A stretch of 64,000 nt of DNA from CAVZAB01 sp963773155 (GTDB taxonomy: Bacteria > Pseudomonadota > Alphaproteobacteria > Rhizobiales > Beijerinckiaceae): assembly GCA_963773155.1 (NCBI GenBank), contig CAVZAB010000017.1:108549-172548 (forward strand), written 5' to 3'. Made by a program: the position numbers and the translations under genes. This document shows, piece by piece, positions 18,328 through 26,479 of the stretch; position 1 is the first letter of the stretch, and each line of letters opens with the position of its first letter. A model generated the notes under the pieces. That model did not search any database. It worked only from the letters and a program-made list of their open reading frames with translations, and was not told the origin of the DNA.

Positions 18328-18343
18328 GATCGCCGTTGCGATC
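18328..18343. promoter_or_regulatory. Possible operator upstream of the sugar operon
   Basis: Inverted repeat GATCGC-CGTT-GCGATC, about 120 bp upstream of the binding-protein start and inside the only non-coding gap (18209-18461) that can hold this operon's promoter. A run of T lies at 18310-18315. It is short and could be chance. Confidence 0.25.
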
Positions 18344-18461
18344 GCCCCGGATTGCCGCCAAAGGCGAAATGCAAGCGCACCCCGCCCATGATCCACCGGA
18401 ACCCGGCACTTGGCAACTGGCGGCTTCGACACTGGCGGCTACGAGCCATCGAACGGCGGGC

Positions 18462-19331
18462 TCAAGCCTTGCGCGATTCGCCGCGCACCAATATGAGGCC
18501 GCTTGCCACAACGATCGCGGCGCCGATGATCAGCGCCGCGTCGGGCAATTCGCCGAAGACCACATAGCCGAGGATGGTGACATAGAGCATGGCCGTGTAA
18601 TCGAAGGGCGCGATGACGGCGGCTGGCGCCAATCGGTAGGCAGCGGTCAATAGCAATTGCCCGATCCCGCCGAGAAGTCCGACCGACAGCAGCGCCAGCA
18701 ACTGCGGCCCGCTCGGCCAGACCCAGCCGAAGGGGATCGAAGCGAGGCCGACCGCCGCACCGTTGAGGCTGAAATAAAAGGCCATCGCCGGCGTGCTCTC
18801 GGTCCGGATCATGCGGCGAATGGCAATGATCCCCAACGCATAGCTCAGCGCGGAGATCAGCGCGATCAGCGCGACCGGATGAAACAGGCTGCTGCCGGGC
18901 CGAATCATCACGATGACGCCGATGAAGCCAAAGCCGACCGCCGCCCAGCGCCGCCCGCCGACCCGCTCTCCGAGCAAGGGGGACGAGAATGCCGTAATCA
19001 TCAGCGGCGCCGAAAAGCCAATCGCCACCGCATCGGTGAGCGGCATGTGGCGCAGCGCATAGATGAACGAAACCAGCGCCACGATGCCAAAAGCCGAACG
19101 CCAGACATGGGCGAGGAAACGGTCGGTACGCAAGGCAACAAACGTCCCTGAACGAGCCACCCAAAACAGGATGGGAACGAGCGCAAACAGCGCCCGGAAC
19201 AAGTAAATCTGCATGATCGGAAAATGCGCGGCCAGCCATTTGATCAGCGTGTCCATGGTCGACAGCACGGCCATGGCGGCAACGATATAGGCGATACCCC
19301 GCAGGGTGGTTTGCGACGCCCTGTCAGCCAA
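18462..19331 (-). CDS. DMT-superfamily (EamA) transporter
   Basis: A 289-residue inner-membrane protein with ten hydrophobic segments in two EamA repeats; typical stretches are FRALFALVPILFW, MPLTDAVAIGFSAPLMITAF and LLLTAAYRLAPAAVIAPFDY. Such proteins export or import small metabolites such as amino acids or their derivatives. No ATG is available before the first membrane segment, so the TTG at 19331 is taken as start; its ribosome-binding site is weak. No functional neighbour points to a substrate. Confidence 0.87.
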   Translation of the reverse strand: MADRASQTTLRGIAYIVAAMAVLSTMDTLIKWLAAHFPIMQIYLFRALFALVPILFWVARSGTFVALRTDRFLAHVWRSAFGIVALVSFIYALRHMPLTDAVAIGFSAPLMITAFSSPLLGERVGGRRWAAVGFGFIGVIVMIRPGSSLFHPVALIALISALSYALGIIAIRRMIRTESTPAMAFYFSLNGAAVGLASIPFGWVWPSGPQLLALLSVGLLGGIGQLLLTAAYRLAPAAVIAPFDYTAMLYVTILGYVVFGELPDAALIIGAAIVVASGLILVRGESRKA

Positions 19332-19461
19332 TTTGCCCGGACCCGCGCCACAGGGGCGCCATCGAGAAGGGAGATGAGCGAGCCGTCAAGCCCGTCGCGG
19401 CGCATCGATAGCGCGGTTTGCCGGCAAAGGCGAGTGGCTGGTCGCTGGTCCTAGTCTCTCG

Positions 19462-20482
19462 TCAATCAACTGGCATATGGCCGTCGGCAAAGGGCGCCCG
19501 GCCCAGAGGATGTTGGGGTGCGGCATGCGGCCAGAGAAGAAATCGCCGGGCAATGTCGAGATAGGAATTATAGACAAGCCCGCCATTTTGCTGGACCAGC
19601 CGCTCGCGGTTGCGCCGGTACCAGCCTGGTATCTGGTACCAGGGCATGTTCGGGGCCTGGTGATGGGCGGCGTGCAAATTGTTGTAAAGGAACAGCAGGC
19701 CGAAAATTGGCGCATTCTCGACAATGGCCGTTCTTTCCCAGACCCCGCCATGCGCCTTGTGCTCGGCAAAGGAGCGGATCAGGAGAAGCGAGGTTCCCGG
19801 ATAGATGATTGCAACGAAATAGAAAACAAGCGACATCTTGCACACCAGAAGTCAGCCACAGGACAAGCGCCGCGCAATAGCCAAGGTGGCCGAGCCATAT
19901 GCTGCGCACAATGCGCCGGCCGGCCAGAATCTGACGGCCCTGCGTGTACAAATAGTGCCCGATCGTCCAGGCCGGACCGAGGGCAAGACGGCCAAGCAAG
20001 GTCGATTGGGCCATGATGAAAAGACGTGCCAGGGGGCCAAGGGTCCGCCAATGGGCGGGGATCCAATAGAGCGATTCCGGATCGTCGAGCGGATCGGTAA
20101 GGCGCTCGTCACGGTGATGCATAAGATGCGATATTTTATAGCTGCGAAAGGGCAGCCACAACGATAGGGGAATGGCGCCAAGAAAGCCGTTAACCGCTTG
20201 CCAGCGTGTCGGGTGGCCGTGCAGAATCTCGTGCTGGAGCGACGAATGCCAAGCGATCAGCCACGCTCCGACGGGAACCACGATCCAGAGCGGTAAGCCG
20301 GCGTGCCAATAGGTCAGCGCGGCCCAGCCGAGATAGATAACGGCGCTAAGCCCCACGGTCGGCCATTCGATGGCGGGCCGCTCGACGCGCGGCCCGGCAT
20401 TGGCGCGCCTGGCTGGCACAAAGGCCGCCGGCCTTTCGGCTACGGCAAGGTTCGCTTTGCCATCATCCTCGTGTAGCATCAT
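19462..20482 (-). pseudogene. Fatty acid desaturase, interrupted by a frameshift near 19845
   Basis: A membrane fatty acid desaturase family protein read in two frames. The N-terminal frame, from the ATG at 20482, contains membrane segments and the first two histidine boxes (HSSLQHEILHGH and SHLMHHRDE) and runs to WLTSGVQD. The C-terminal frame resumes at KMSLVFYFVAIIYPG and contains the third box, NNLHAAHHQ. A single missing base (or two extra) near 19835-19850 explains the break, and all catalytic boxes are otherwise intact. Either a recent pseudogene or a sequencing error. The gene shares its upstream region, and two palindromic operators, with the divergent GntR regulator; an ATG at 20524 would put an operator inside the coding sequence and is less likely. 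Confidence 0.8.
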
Positions 20483-20512
20483 AGACGTCGGTATCGCTCC
20501 GCGGCCCTTTGA

Positions 20513-20524
20513 TTGTCTAGACAT
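20513..20524. promoter_or_regulatory. GntR operator candidate 1 (TTGTCTAGACAT)
   Basis: Core TGTCTAGACA is a perfect 10-bp palindrome. It lies between the desaturase and gntR starts, 22 bp centre-to-centre from a second site, i.e. about two helical turns. The form TTGT-N4-ACAA matches the consensus type of HutC-subfamily GntR operators. Confidence 0.6.
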
Positions 20525-20534
20525 TATGTTACGT

Positions 20535-20546
20535 TTGTCTATACAA
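20535..20546. promoter_or_regulatory. GntR operator candidate 2 (TTGTCTATACAA)
   Basis: TTGT-N4-ACAA element 45 bp upstream of the gntR ATG. Exactly the same 12 bases occur at 25467-25478, upstream of the flavoprotein-mttB operon. The match between the regulator's own promoter and the operon beside it makes this the likely recognition sequence. Confidence 0.7.
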
Positions 20547-20590
20547 GATGCAACATCAAGACTGCGGCCGCTGTTTCGGGGCGGGCGGCG

Positions 20591-21376
20591 ATGAATGGCA
20601 AAAGGAAGGCCTATCCCCGGCCGCTCAAGACGGTCGACGAAACGCCCTTCTATCTCACCATAAAGACCGATATTTCCAGCGCGATTGCCAACGGTCGCCT
20701 CAAGCCGGGCGACAGGGTGGCCTCCGAATATGAACTGGTCCGCCGCTATTCGGTGAGCCGGATGACGGCCAACCGGGCGCTGCGCGAACTCGCCCAGGAG
20801 GGCCTGGTGATCCGGCTGCGCGGCGTCGGCAGCTTTGTCGCCGAGGTGCCGGTCATGACCGATTTCCTCGTCTTGCGGAATGTTGCCGAGGAGATAAAGC
20901 AGCGCGGCCGCGCCTACGGCCAACGGCTGGTCGACAAGGGTGAGGTCAGGGCCTCGGTCGAGGTCGCGGCGGGTCTTGGCCTTGCCCCGGCGGCGCTGGT
21001 CTTCCACGCGCTGCTGGTGCACACCCAGGATGGAACGCCGGTGCAGGTCGAGGACCGTTATGTCAATCCTGCCGCCGCGCCAGCCTTCCTGACGATCGAC
21101 CTCGCGTCGCACTATCCAGCCTCCTATCTCAATTCGATCGCGCCGGCTGACGAGGTCGAACATGTCGTCGAGGCGGTTCTGGCCGAACGGCGCGAGCGCG
21201 ATCTACTGGGGATTTCCGCCGGCGAGCCCTGCTTGCGGCTGATCCGGCGGACCTGGTCGGCGGGCACGCCGGTGAGTTTCATCTGGTTGACCTATCCGGG
21301 CCGCTTCTATCGGCTCAAGGCCCGCTTCCCGGTAGCAAGGAGCGAGACGCCGGCCCGTTCGGCCGGCGATTATTGA
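20591..21376 (+). CDS. GntR-family regulator, HutC subfamily (wHTH + UTRA)
   Basis: A 261-residue regulator starting MNGKRKAYPR. An N-terminal winged helix (about 20-85) contains SRMTANRALRELAQEGLVIRLRGVGSFVA, the classic GntR recognition region. The C-terminal half is a UTRA effector domain (VFHALLVHTQDGTPVQVEDRYVN and LRLIRRTWSAGTPVSFIWLTYPG). The gene faces away from the desaturase and toward the mttB gene, with which it converges. The shared TTGTCTATACAA word suggests it represses itself and the flavoprotein-mttB operon and is released by a pathway metabolite, such as a methylated amine or amino acid. Confidence 0.9.
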   Translation: MNGKRKAYPRPLKTVDETPFYLTIKTDISSAIANGRLKPGDRVASEYELVRRYSVSRMTANRALRELAQEGLVIRLRGVGSFVAEVPVMTDFLVLRNVAEEIKQRGRAYGQRLVDKGEVRASVEVAAGLGLAPAALVFHALLVHTQDGTPVQVEDRYVNPAAAPAFLTIDLASHYPASYLNSIAPADEVEHVVEAVLAERRERDLLGISAGEPCLRLIRRTWSAGTPVSFIWLTYPGRFYRLKARFPVARSETPARSAGDY

Positions 21377-21424
21377 GCCGGAGCGGAGCGCGCCCTGCAA
21401 CCGTCGGCCGAGGACCGCTAGCGG

Positions 21425-22975
21425 CTAGTCGCCGCCCAATGCCTGCTTGCGCCTTGCAACATAGGCCTCGATCGAGTCGCGTATCGCCAAGTCGAGCGGC
21501 GGCGCGACATAGGTGTCGCGGGTGCTTTTCCAGATTCCGAGCGCCCGCTGGGTCGCCGTCAATTCGCCGGCGTCGCGCCAATTCTCGTAATTGCTCCAGT
21601 CCGAAAGGATCGGCTGATAAAAGGCCGTCTGGTAGCGCGCTCTTGTGTGATCGGAGCCGAAGTAATGGCCGCCGGCCGGCACCGCGCGGATCGCTTCGAG
21701 GCCGATGTCGTCGTCGGTCATCTCGACCTGCTTGAGTACGTGGGCCCAATGGCGGAGCATTTCCGCGTCGACGACGATTTTCTCCATCGAGGCGCACAGG
21801 CCGCCCTCCAGCCAGCCGGCCGCGTGATTGATCAGATGGGAATGGCTCATGATCGCGGCAAAGAGGGAGAAGCCCGTCTCATAGGTAGCCTGGGCATCGA
21901 CGCACGGCGCGGCATTGACCGAACTCGACCGGTAGGGCAGTCGAAGTCTTCGCGCCAATTGGGCGCCGCCAATCGTTGCCCGTACATATTCGGGCGTGCC
22001 AAAGGCGGGCGATCCGGTGCGCATGTCGACGTTGGAGGTGAAGCCGCCGAGTACGACCGGCGTGCCAGGCCTGACCATTTGCACTAGCGTTATGATCGCC
22101 AGCGCCTCGGCCGTCTGCTGCACCAAAGCTCCCGGCAGGGTGATCGGCGCCATCGCGCCCATTAGGGTGAACGGCGTAATCACAACGCATTGGCCGTGCT
22201 CGGCCATTAGCATGATCGAGTCGAGGATCTCGGCGTCGACGCGGCGCGGCGAATTGACATTGGTCACGATCATCAGGCTGGGGCGCCTAGCCAGATCATC
22301 GAGCGAAATGCCATGTTCGAGCGCGCAGAGGTTGAGGCCATCGAAAGCCTGGACGCCACCGACCCCGCGTGCCGCCCAGACCGCATCGGACAAAAAAATG
22401 TGCTCGCGATACATGTCGAGATGGCGGGTTTGCACCGGCAGTTCGACTGGTTCGACCACGACGCCGCCCTGCCAATGGACGATTCCCAGTCCGTGTGTCA
22501 CTTTCAGAATGTCGCGGAACGCCTCGATGTCGCCATAGCGGCGACCGCGCTCGAGATCGCTGACATTGGGGGCACCGTTGACCGGACCGAAATTGACGAT
22601 GTTGCCGCCGACGTGCAGATCGCGGGCGGGATTGCGGGCGTGGAGGACAAAGCGCTCCGGCGCAAGGCCGCAGAAATGCTGGACGATGTCGCGGCCAATC
22701 CGCACCAGCCCGGCCTCGGCGTCGACCTGGGCGCCGTGCCGCGCAAACCGCTCGAGCGCCACAGGGTTCAGGATCTCCATGCCTATCTCTTCGAGAACCC
22801 GATAGACGGCATCCAGCATGCGCTCGATTTCGTTCGCCGAATAGATTTCGAGCGGCGACCAGGGCACCGCAAGACGCGGAATCTGGACCGGCGGCTTGGC
22901 CGGAAAACCTCGCTTGCGCTCGCGCCGGCGCACCGACCCACCGGATGTCTGTTCTTGTGGCGTGTCGGTCGGCAT
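21425..22975 (-). CDS. Trimethylamine methyltransferase family protein (MttB superfamily, non-pyrrolysine)
   Basis: A 516-residue MttB/MtgB-superfamily protein with no in-frame amber codon, so it lacks the pyrrolysine of archaeal MttB. Recognisable parts: IYSANEIERMLDAVYRVLEE, the TGSPAFGTPEYV segment and SSVNAAPCVDAQATYETGFS near the usual active-site region, and GGHYFGSDHTRARYQTAFY at the C-terminal end. Characterised non-Pyl relatives demethylate glycine betaine, proline betaine or carnitine, passing the methyl group to a corrinoid protein. No corrinoid protein is encoded here. It starts 26 bp after the flavoprotein gene and forms one operon with it. Confidence 0.9.
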   Translation of the reverse strand: MPTDTPQEQTSGGSVRRRERKRGFPAKPPVQIPRLAVPWSPLEIYSANEIERMLDAVYRVLEEIGMEILNPVALERFARHGAQVDAEAGLVRIGRDIVQHFCGLAPERFVLHARNPARDLHVGGNIVNFGPVNGAPNVSDLERGRRYGDIEAFRDILKVTHGLGIVHWQGGVVVEPVELPVQTRHLDMYREHIFLSDAVWAARGVGGVQAFDGLNLCALEHGISLDDLARRPSLMIVTNVNSPRRVDAEILDSIMLMAEHGQCVVITPFTLMGAMAPITLPGALVQQTAEALAIITLVQMVRPGTPVVLGGFTSNVDMRTGSPAFGTPEYVRATIGGAQLARRLRLPYRSSSVNAAPCVDAQATYETGFSLFAAIMSHSHLINHAAGWLEGGLCASMEKIVVDAEMLRHWAHVLKQVEMTDDDIGLEAIRAVPAGGHYFGSDHTRARYQTAFYQPILSDWSNYENWRDAGELTATQRALGIWKSTRDTYVAPPLDLAIRDSIEAYVARRKQALGGD

Positions 22976-23001
22976 GGCGCTCGCCTCATTCGGGTTAAGG
23001 G

Positions 23002-25416
23002 TCAGCTGCGCAGCCTGACGCCGTCGCTGTCATAGGGCGGGCAATGAAGGAGCCTCGCCCGGCGCCTGTCGCCAAGAAGATCGACCGCGAAGATTTCGCC
23101 GTCGCGCGCAAGCTCGCTCGGCACATAGCCAAGGGCCAGGCTCTTGCCGACGCAATGGCCGTAGCCGCCCGAAGTAAGATAGCCGACCGCCCGCTCATCC
23201 CTGAGGATCGACTCGTAGCCGATGGCATCGGCATCGCCCGCTTCGATCTCGAAGAGTGCGAAGCAGCGCCTCGGTCCCGTCTGGCGCTCGGCAAGCGCCG
23301 CCTCGCGGCCAACGAAATGGGCCTTCGAAAAATCGATATAACGGTCGAGACCCGTCTCGGCGGCCGTATAGTCCGGGCGGAAATCCTTGTTGAATGATCC
23401 GTAGCCTTTTTCGAGCCGAAGCGACGATAGTGCCCGGCCGCCGAAATGCCGCAGGTCGAACCGGCGGCCGGCTGCCAGAAGTTCCTCATAAAGGGTCGCC
23501 TGGAAATCCGGGGTCGTCCATATTTCGTAACCGAGTTCGCCGGTGAAGCCGGCGCGCGACAATATTGCGGGTGCAAGACCGACCCCTGTCTGGGCGACCC
23601 GAAACAGGCGGAAGGCGTCAGCCGAGAGGTCGATGTCGGTCAAGCCCTGCACGAGCTCCCGGGATTTCGGACCGGCGATCGAAAAGCCGGTCAGCGCCGC
23701 GGACAGGCTGCGCACGCTCGCGTCGGCCGGCGGGTCGGCCGCCCAGAACCAGCGCAGATGAAATTCTTCGGCAAAGCCGGAACCGAAGATCAGGAAACGC
23801 TCGTGGGACAGGCAGGCGATGCTGAGATCGCCGACAATGCGACCGCGCGGGTTGAGCAGCGGCGCGAGCCGCATCTTGCCGGGCTGGGGGATGCAGCTTG
23901 CAAAAACGCGGTCAAGGAAAGCCCGGGCGCCAGGGCCGCAGACCTCGTACTTGCCGTAATTGGAGGTCTCGTAGAGGCCGACGCCGGCGCGAACCGCGCG
24001 GCATTCATCGCCGACTGGGACGAAGGCCTCGGAGCGGCGATAGGTCGGGGTTTCGCGGGCCGGCGTTCCTGGCGGCGCAAACCATAGGGCATGTTCCAGT
24101 CCAAAATTTGCGCCCATGACGGCCCCGGCGGCGACAAGATTCGGGTAGATCGCCGTTCGCCGTGCCGGCCGGCCGGCCGGCAATTCTTCGTTCGGATAAG
24201 CAAGCCGAAAGCGCCGGCTGTAATTCTCGGGCACTTTCAAGCGGGTATAGCGCGGCGTCGCGAAGCTACCGAAGCGGGCGACGTCCATCGACAGGATATC
24301 TTGGCCCGGATCGCCCTCGGCGATCCAGTGCGCCAGGACCAGCCCAATCCCGCCGCCCTGGCTGAAACCGGCCATGACACCGCAGGCGACCCAAAAATTG
24401 CGCAGACCGCGGACCGGGCCAACCAGCGGATTGCCGTCGGGCGCGAAAGTGAACGGGCCGTTGATCGCCTTCTTGATGCCGGCCCGGCCGATTGCCGGAA
24501 AGTGCCGGAAACCAACGGCAAAGGACGGCGCCAGCCGGTCGAGATCGTCTGGCAGGAGCTGCATGGCGAAATCGTCCGGCGTCTGCAGCGGCGCCCAGAT
24601 CACGCCATCCGGCTCGTAGGTGCCGAGGAGCGCGCCCTTGCCCTCTTGGCGTACGTAGATTTCGCCGGCGTAATCGGTCGTATTGACGATTTCCGCCGCC
24701 TGATGCTCGAATTCCGGCAGCGGCTCGGTCAACAGATAATGGTGGGCCATGGCCAAGACCGGCAGCTCGAGTCCAACCAGCCGGCCGATTTCGCGCGCCC
24801 ATAGTCCGGCGCAATTGACGACATGCTCGGCATGGATGATGCCGCGGTCGCTCACCACGTCCCAAGTCGAATCCGGGCGCTGACACAGCGCTGTGACGCG
24901 GGTGTGCCGCTCGATGCTGGCACCCTTGGTGCGGGCGGCGGCGGCATAGGCTTGGGTGGTGCCGGCGGGATCGCAATGGCCGCCGTCGGCACGCCATAGC
25001 GCGCCTATGAAATATTGTGGATCGATGAGGCAATTCAGCCGCTTGGCCTCGGCCACCGAGATCATTTCGGTGGCCATGCCGAGATAGCGGGCGCGCGAAC
25101 AGATCAACCGCAGGGAATCGAGTTCCCCCGCATTGGCCGCTAGCATCAGGCCGCCATTGGGATGCAAGCCGCAGGATTGACCGGTTTGCGCCTCGAGGTC
25201 GCGGTAGAGATCAATCGTGTATTTCTGCAAGCGCGAAATGTTCGCTTCGCCGTTGAAAGTGTGCATGCCGCCAGCCGCGTGCCAGGTCGAGCCGGACGTC
25301 AGTTCGTGCTTTTCCAAGAGGACGGCGTCGCTCCAGCCGAGGGCTGCCAAGTGATAGAGCACGCTGACACCGACAATGCCGCCGCCGATAATCACCACGC
25401 GCGCTTGCGTCTTCAT
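23002..25416 (-). CDS. FAD-dependent dimethylglycine/sarcosine dehydrogenase-like protein with GcvT domain
   Basis: An 804-residue, multi-domain protein. The N-terminal DAO/FAD domain carries the dinucleotide motif GGGIVG at 11-16; then a linker (about 375-430, RLKVPENYSRRF); then a folate-binding GcvT domain with its C-terminal barrel (about 430-800; LSRAGFTGELGYEIW and LRLEKGYGSFNKDF). Relatives oxidise N-methyl amino acids and hand formaldehyde to tetrahydrofolate as 5,10-methylene-THF. It heads an operon with an MttB homologue. A GntR operator candidate lies 51 bp upstream of its start. The methylated substrate is not determined. Confidence 0.92.
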   Translation of the reverse strand: MKTQARVVIIGGGIVGVSVLYHLAALGWSDAVLLEKHELTSGSTWHAAGGMHTFNGEANISRLQKYTIDLYRDLEAQTGQSCGLHPNGGLMLAANAGELDSLRLICSRARYLGMATEMISVAEAKRLNCLIDPQYFIGALWRADGGHCDPAGTTQAYAAAARTKGASIERHTRVTALCQRPDSTWDVVSDRGIIHAEHVVNCAGLWAREIGRLVGLELPVLAMAHHYLLTEPLPEFEHQAAEIVNTTDYAGEIYVRQEGKGALLGTYEPDGVIWAPLQTPDDFAMQLLPDDLDRLAPSFAVGFRHFPAIGRAGIKKAINGPFTFAPDGNPLVGPVRGLRNFWVACGVMAGFSQGGGIGLVLAHWIAEGDPGQDILSMDVARFGSFATPRYTRLKVPENYSRRFRLAYPNEELPAGRPARRTAIYPNLVAAGAVMGANFGLEHALWFAPPGTPARETPTYRRSEAFVPVGDECRAVRAGVGLYETSNYGKYEVCGPGARAFLDRVFASCIPQPGKMRLAPLLNPRGRIVGDLSIACLSHERFLIFGSGFAEEFHLRWFWAADPPADASVRSLSAALTGFSIAGPKSRELVQGLTDIDLSADAFRLFRVAQTGVGLAPAILSRAGFTGELGYEIWTTPDFQATLYEELLAAGRRFDLRHFGGRALSSLRLEKGYGSFNKDFRPDYTAAETGLDRYIDFSKAHFVGREAALAERQTGPRRCFALFEIEAGDADAIGYESILRDERAVGYLTSGGYGHCVGKSLALGYVPSELARDGEIFAVDLLGDRRRARLLHCPPYDSDGVRLRS

Positions 25417-25466
25417 CGCTTCCCTTCCTGCCCCGCATCGACGTGCCCACCGGTCGCCGGCTCAAC

Positions 25467-25478
25467 TTGTCTATACAA
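25467..25478. promoter_or_regulatory. GntR operator candidate 3 (TTGTCTATACAA)
   Basis: Identical to the element at 20535-20546 in front of gntR, and located 51 bp upstream of the flavoprotein start codon, where it could block its promoter. It is also 112 bp upstream of the divergent, damaged EamA gene. Confidence 0.7.
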
Positions 25479-25589
25479 CCAGATTAGCAGGACGGTCCGC
25501 GAACACAAGTGCGCTTGGCAGGGCAACGGCGCGCCCGATTGACAGACCGGCTCGGACTTGGCGACAAGCGGGGCAAGCCAGGAGCAGCC

Positions 25590-26479
25590 ATGTCCAAATC
25601 GCCGAGCGTCGCCGTCGGACCTACCCCGTCAAGCACCCGGGCGCAGCGGCTGGTGGGTGCGGCGCTGGTGCTTGGCTCGGCTGCGGTTTGGAGCACCGGC
25701 GGCCTGTTCATCCGCTCGCTCGGCCATACCGGTGACTGGAATATTATTTTCTGGCGCTCAATCTCGGCCAGCGCCTTTCTGGCGGTCCTGATCGCCGTCA
25801 GGAGGGCACCCCGCCTACGGGAAGCCTTCACGATTCCTGGCCTATTGGTTGCTCTGTGCTTTGCCGCCTCCTCGATCGCAATCGTTGTGGCGCTTGGCCT
25901 GCAGCGTCGCCTGGCGAAAGAGTGCGGCTGCGGACCTGGATTGCGATTGGCGTTTCGATGACCGGTATTGCGTTGATGGTTTCGGATTCCTTCGGCCGGC
26001 GCACGCTGGTCGGCGATCTTATCGCCTTTATCGTTGCGATCAGCTATGCCGGGGCTATCGTTATCACAAGGCGCTGCCGCACGCTCAGCATGCTGCCGGC
26101 GGTTCTGCTCGGCAGCCTAATGGCGGCGTTCATCGCCTTACCCTTTGCCACGCCCCTGGCGGTCGATCGATCGGCACTGGCGCTGCTGGCCGTGTTCGGC
26201 GCCGGCCAATTCGGCCTCGGGCTTGCATTGTTCGTCACCGGTGCGCCGCGCCTGCCGGCCGCGGTCGCAGCCCTTCTCGGCATGCTGGAACCGATTCTGG
26301 GTCCATTCTGGGTTTGGCTTTGGATGGGCGAACAGCCATCGAGACGAGCGTTCGCGGGTGGTGCGATCGTTCTTGCGGCCGTGCTCTCTCATATTGTCGC
26401 CGAACTTGCGCGCGGCTCGAGCGGCTCCGCAACCCGCGGCGATTATGCTGTGGTCAGTCCGAAGACCTCGAGCGGCTGA
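25590..26479 (+). pseudogene. EamA/DMT transporter with internal deletion and frameshift near 25903
   Basis: The N-terminal part starts at the ATG at 25590 after an AGGAG ribosome-binding site and reads as a normal EamA repeat up to FAASSIAIVVALGLQ. The C-terminal part continues in another frame from GERVRLRTWIAIGVSMTGIALMV to the end at 26479. Compared with the family pattern, about 25-30 residues (the membrane segments usually rich in TTVAN...APLLAALLGW) are missing at the junction, so this is a deletion as well as a frame change, not just a base-call error. It runs divergently from the flavoprotein operon and may once have exported a related metabolite. The tail overlaps the end of the convergent cyclase gene by about 37 bp. 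Confidence 0.8.
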
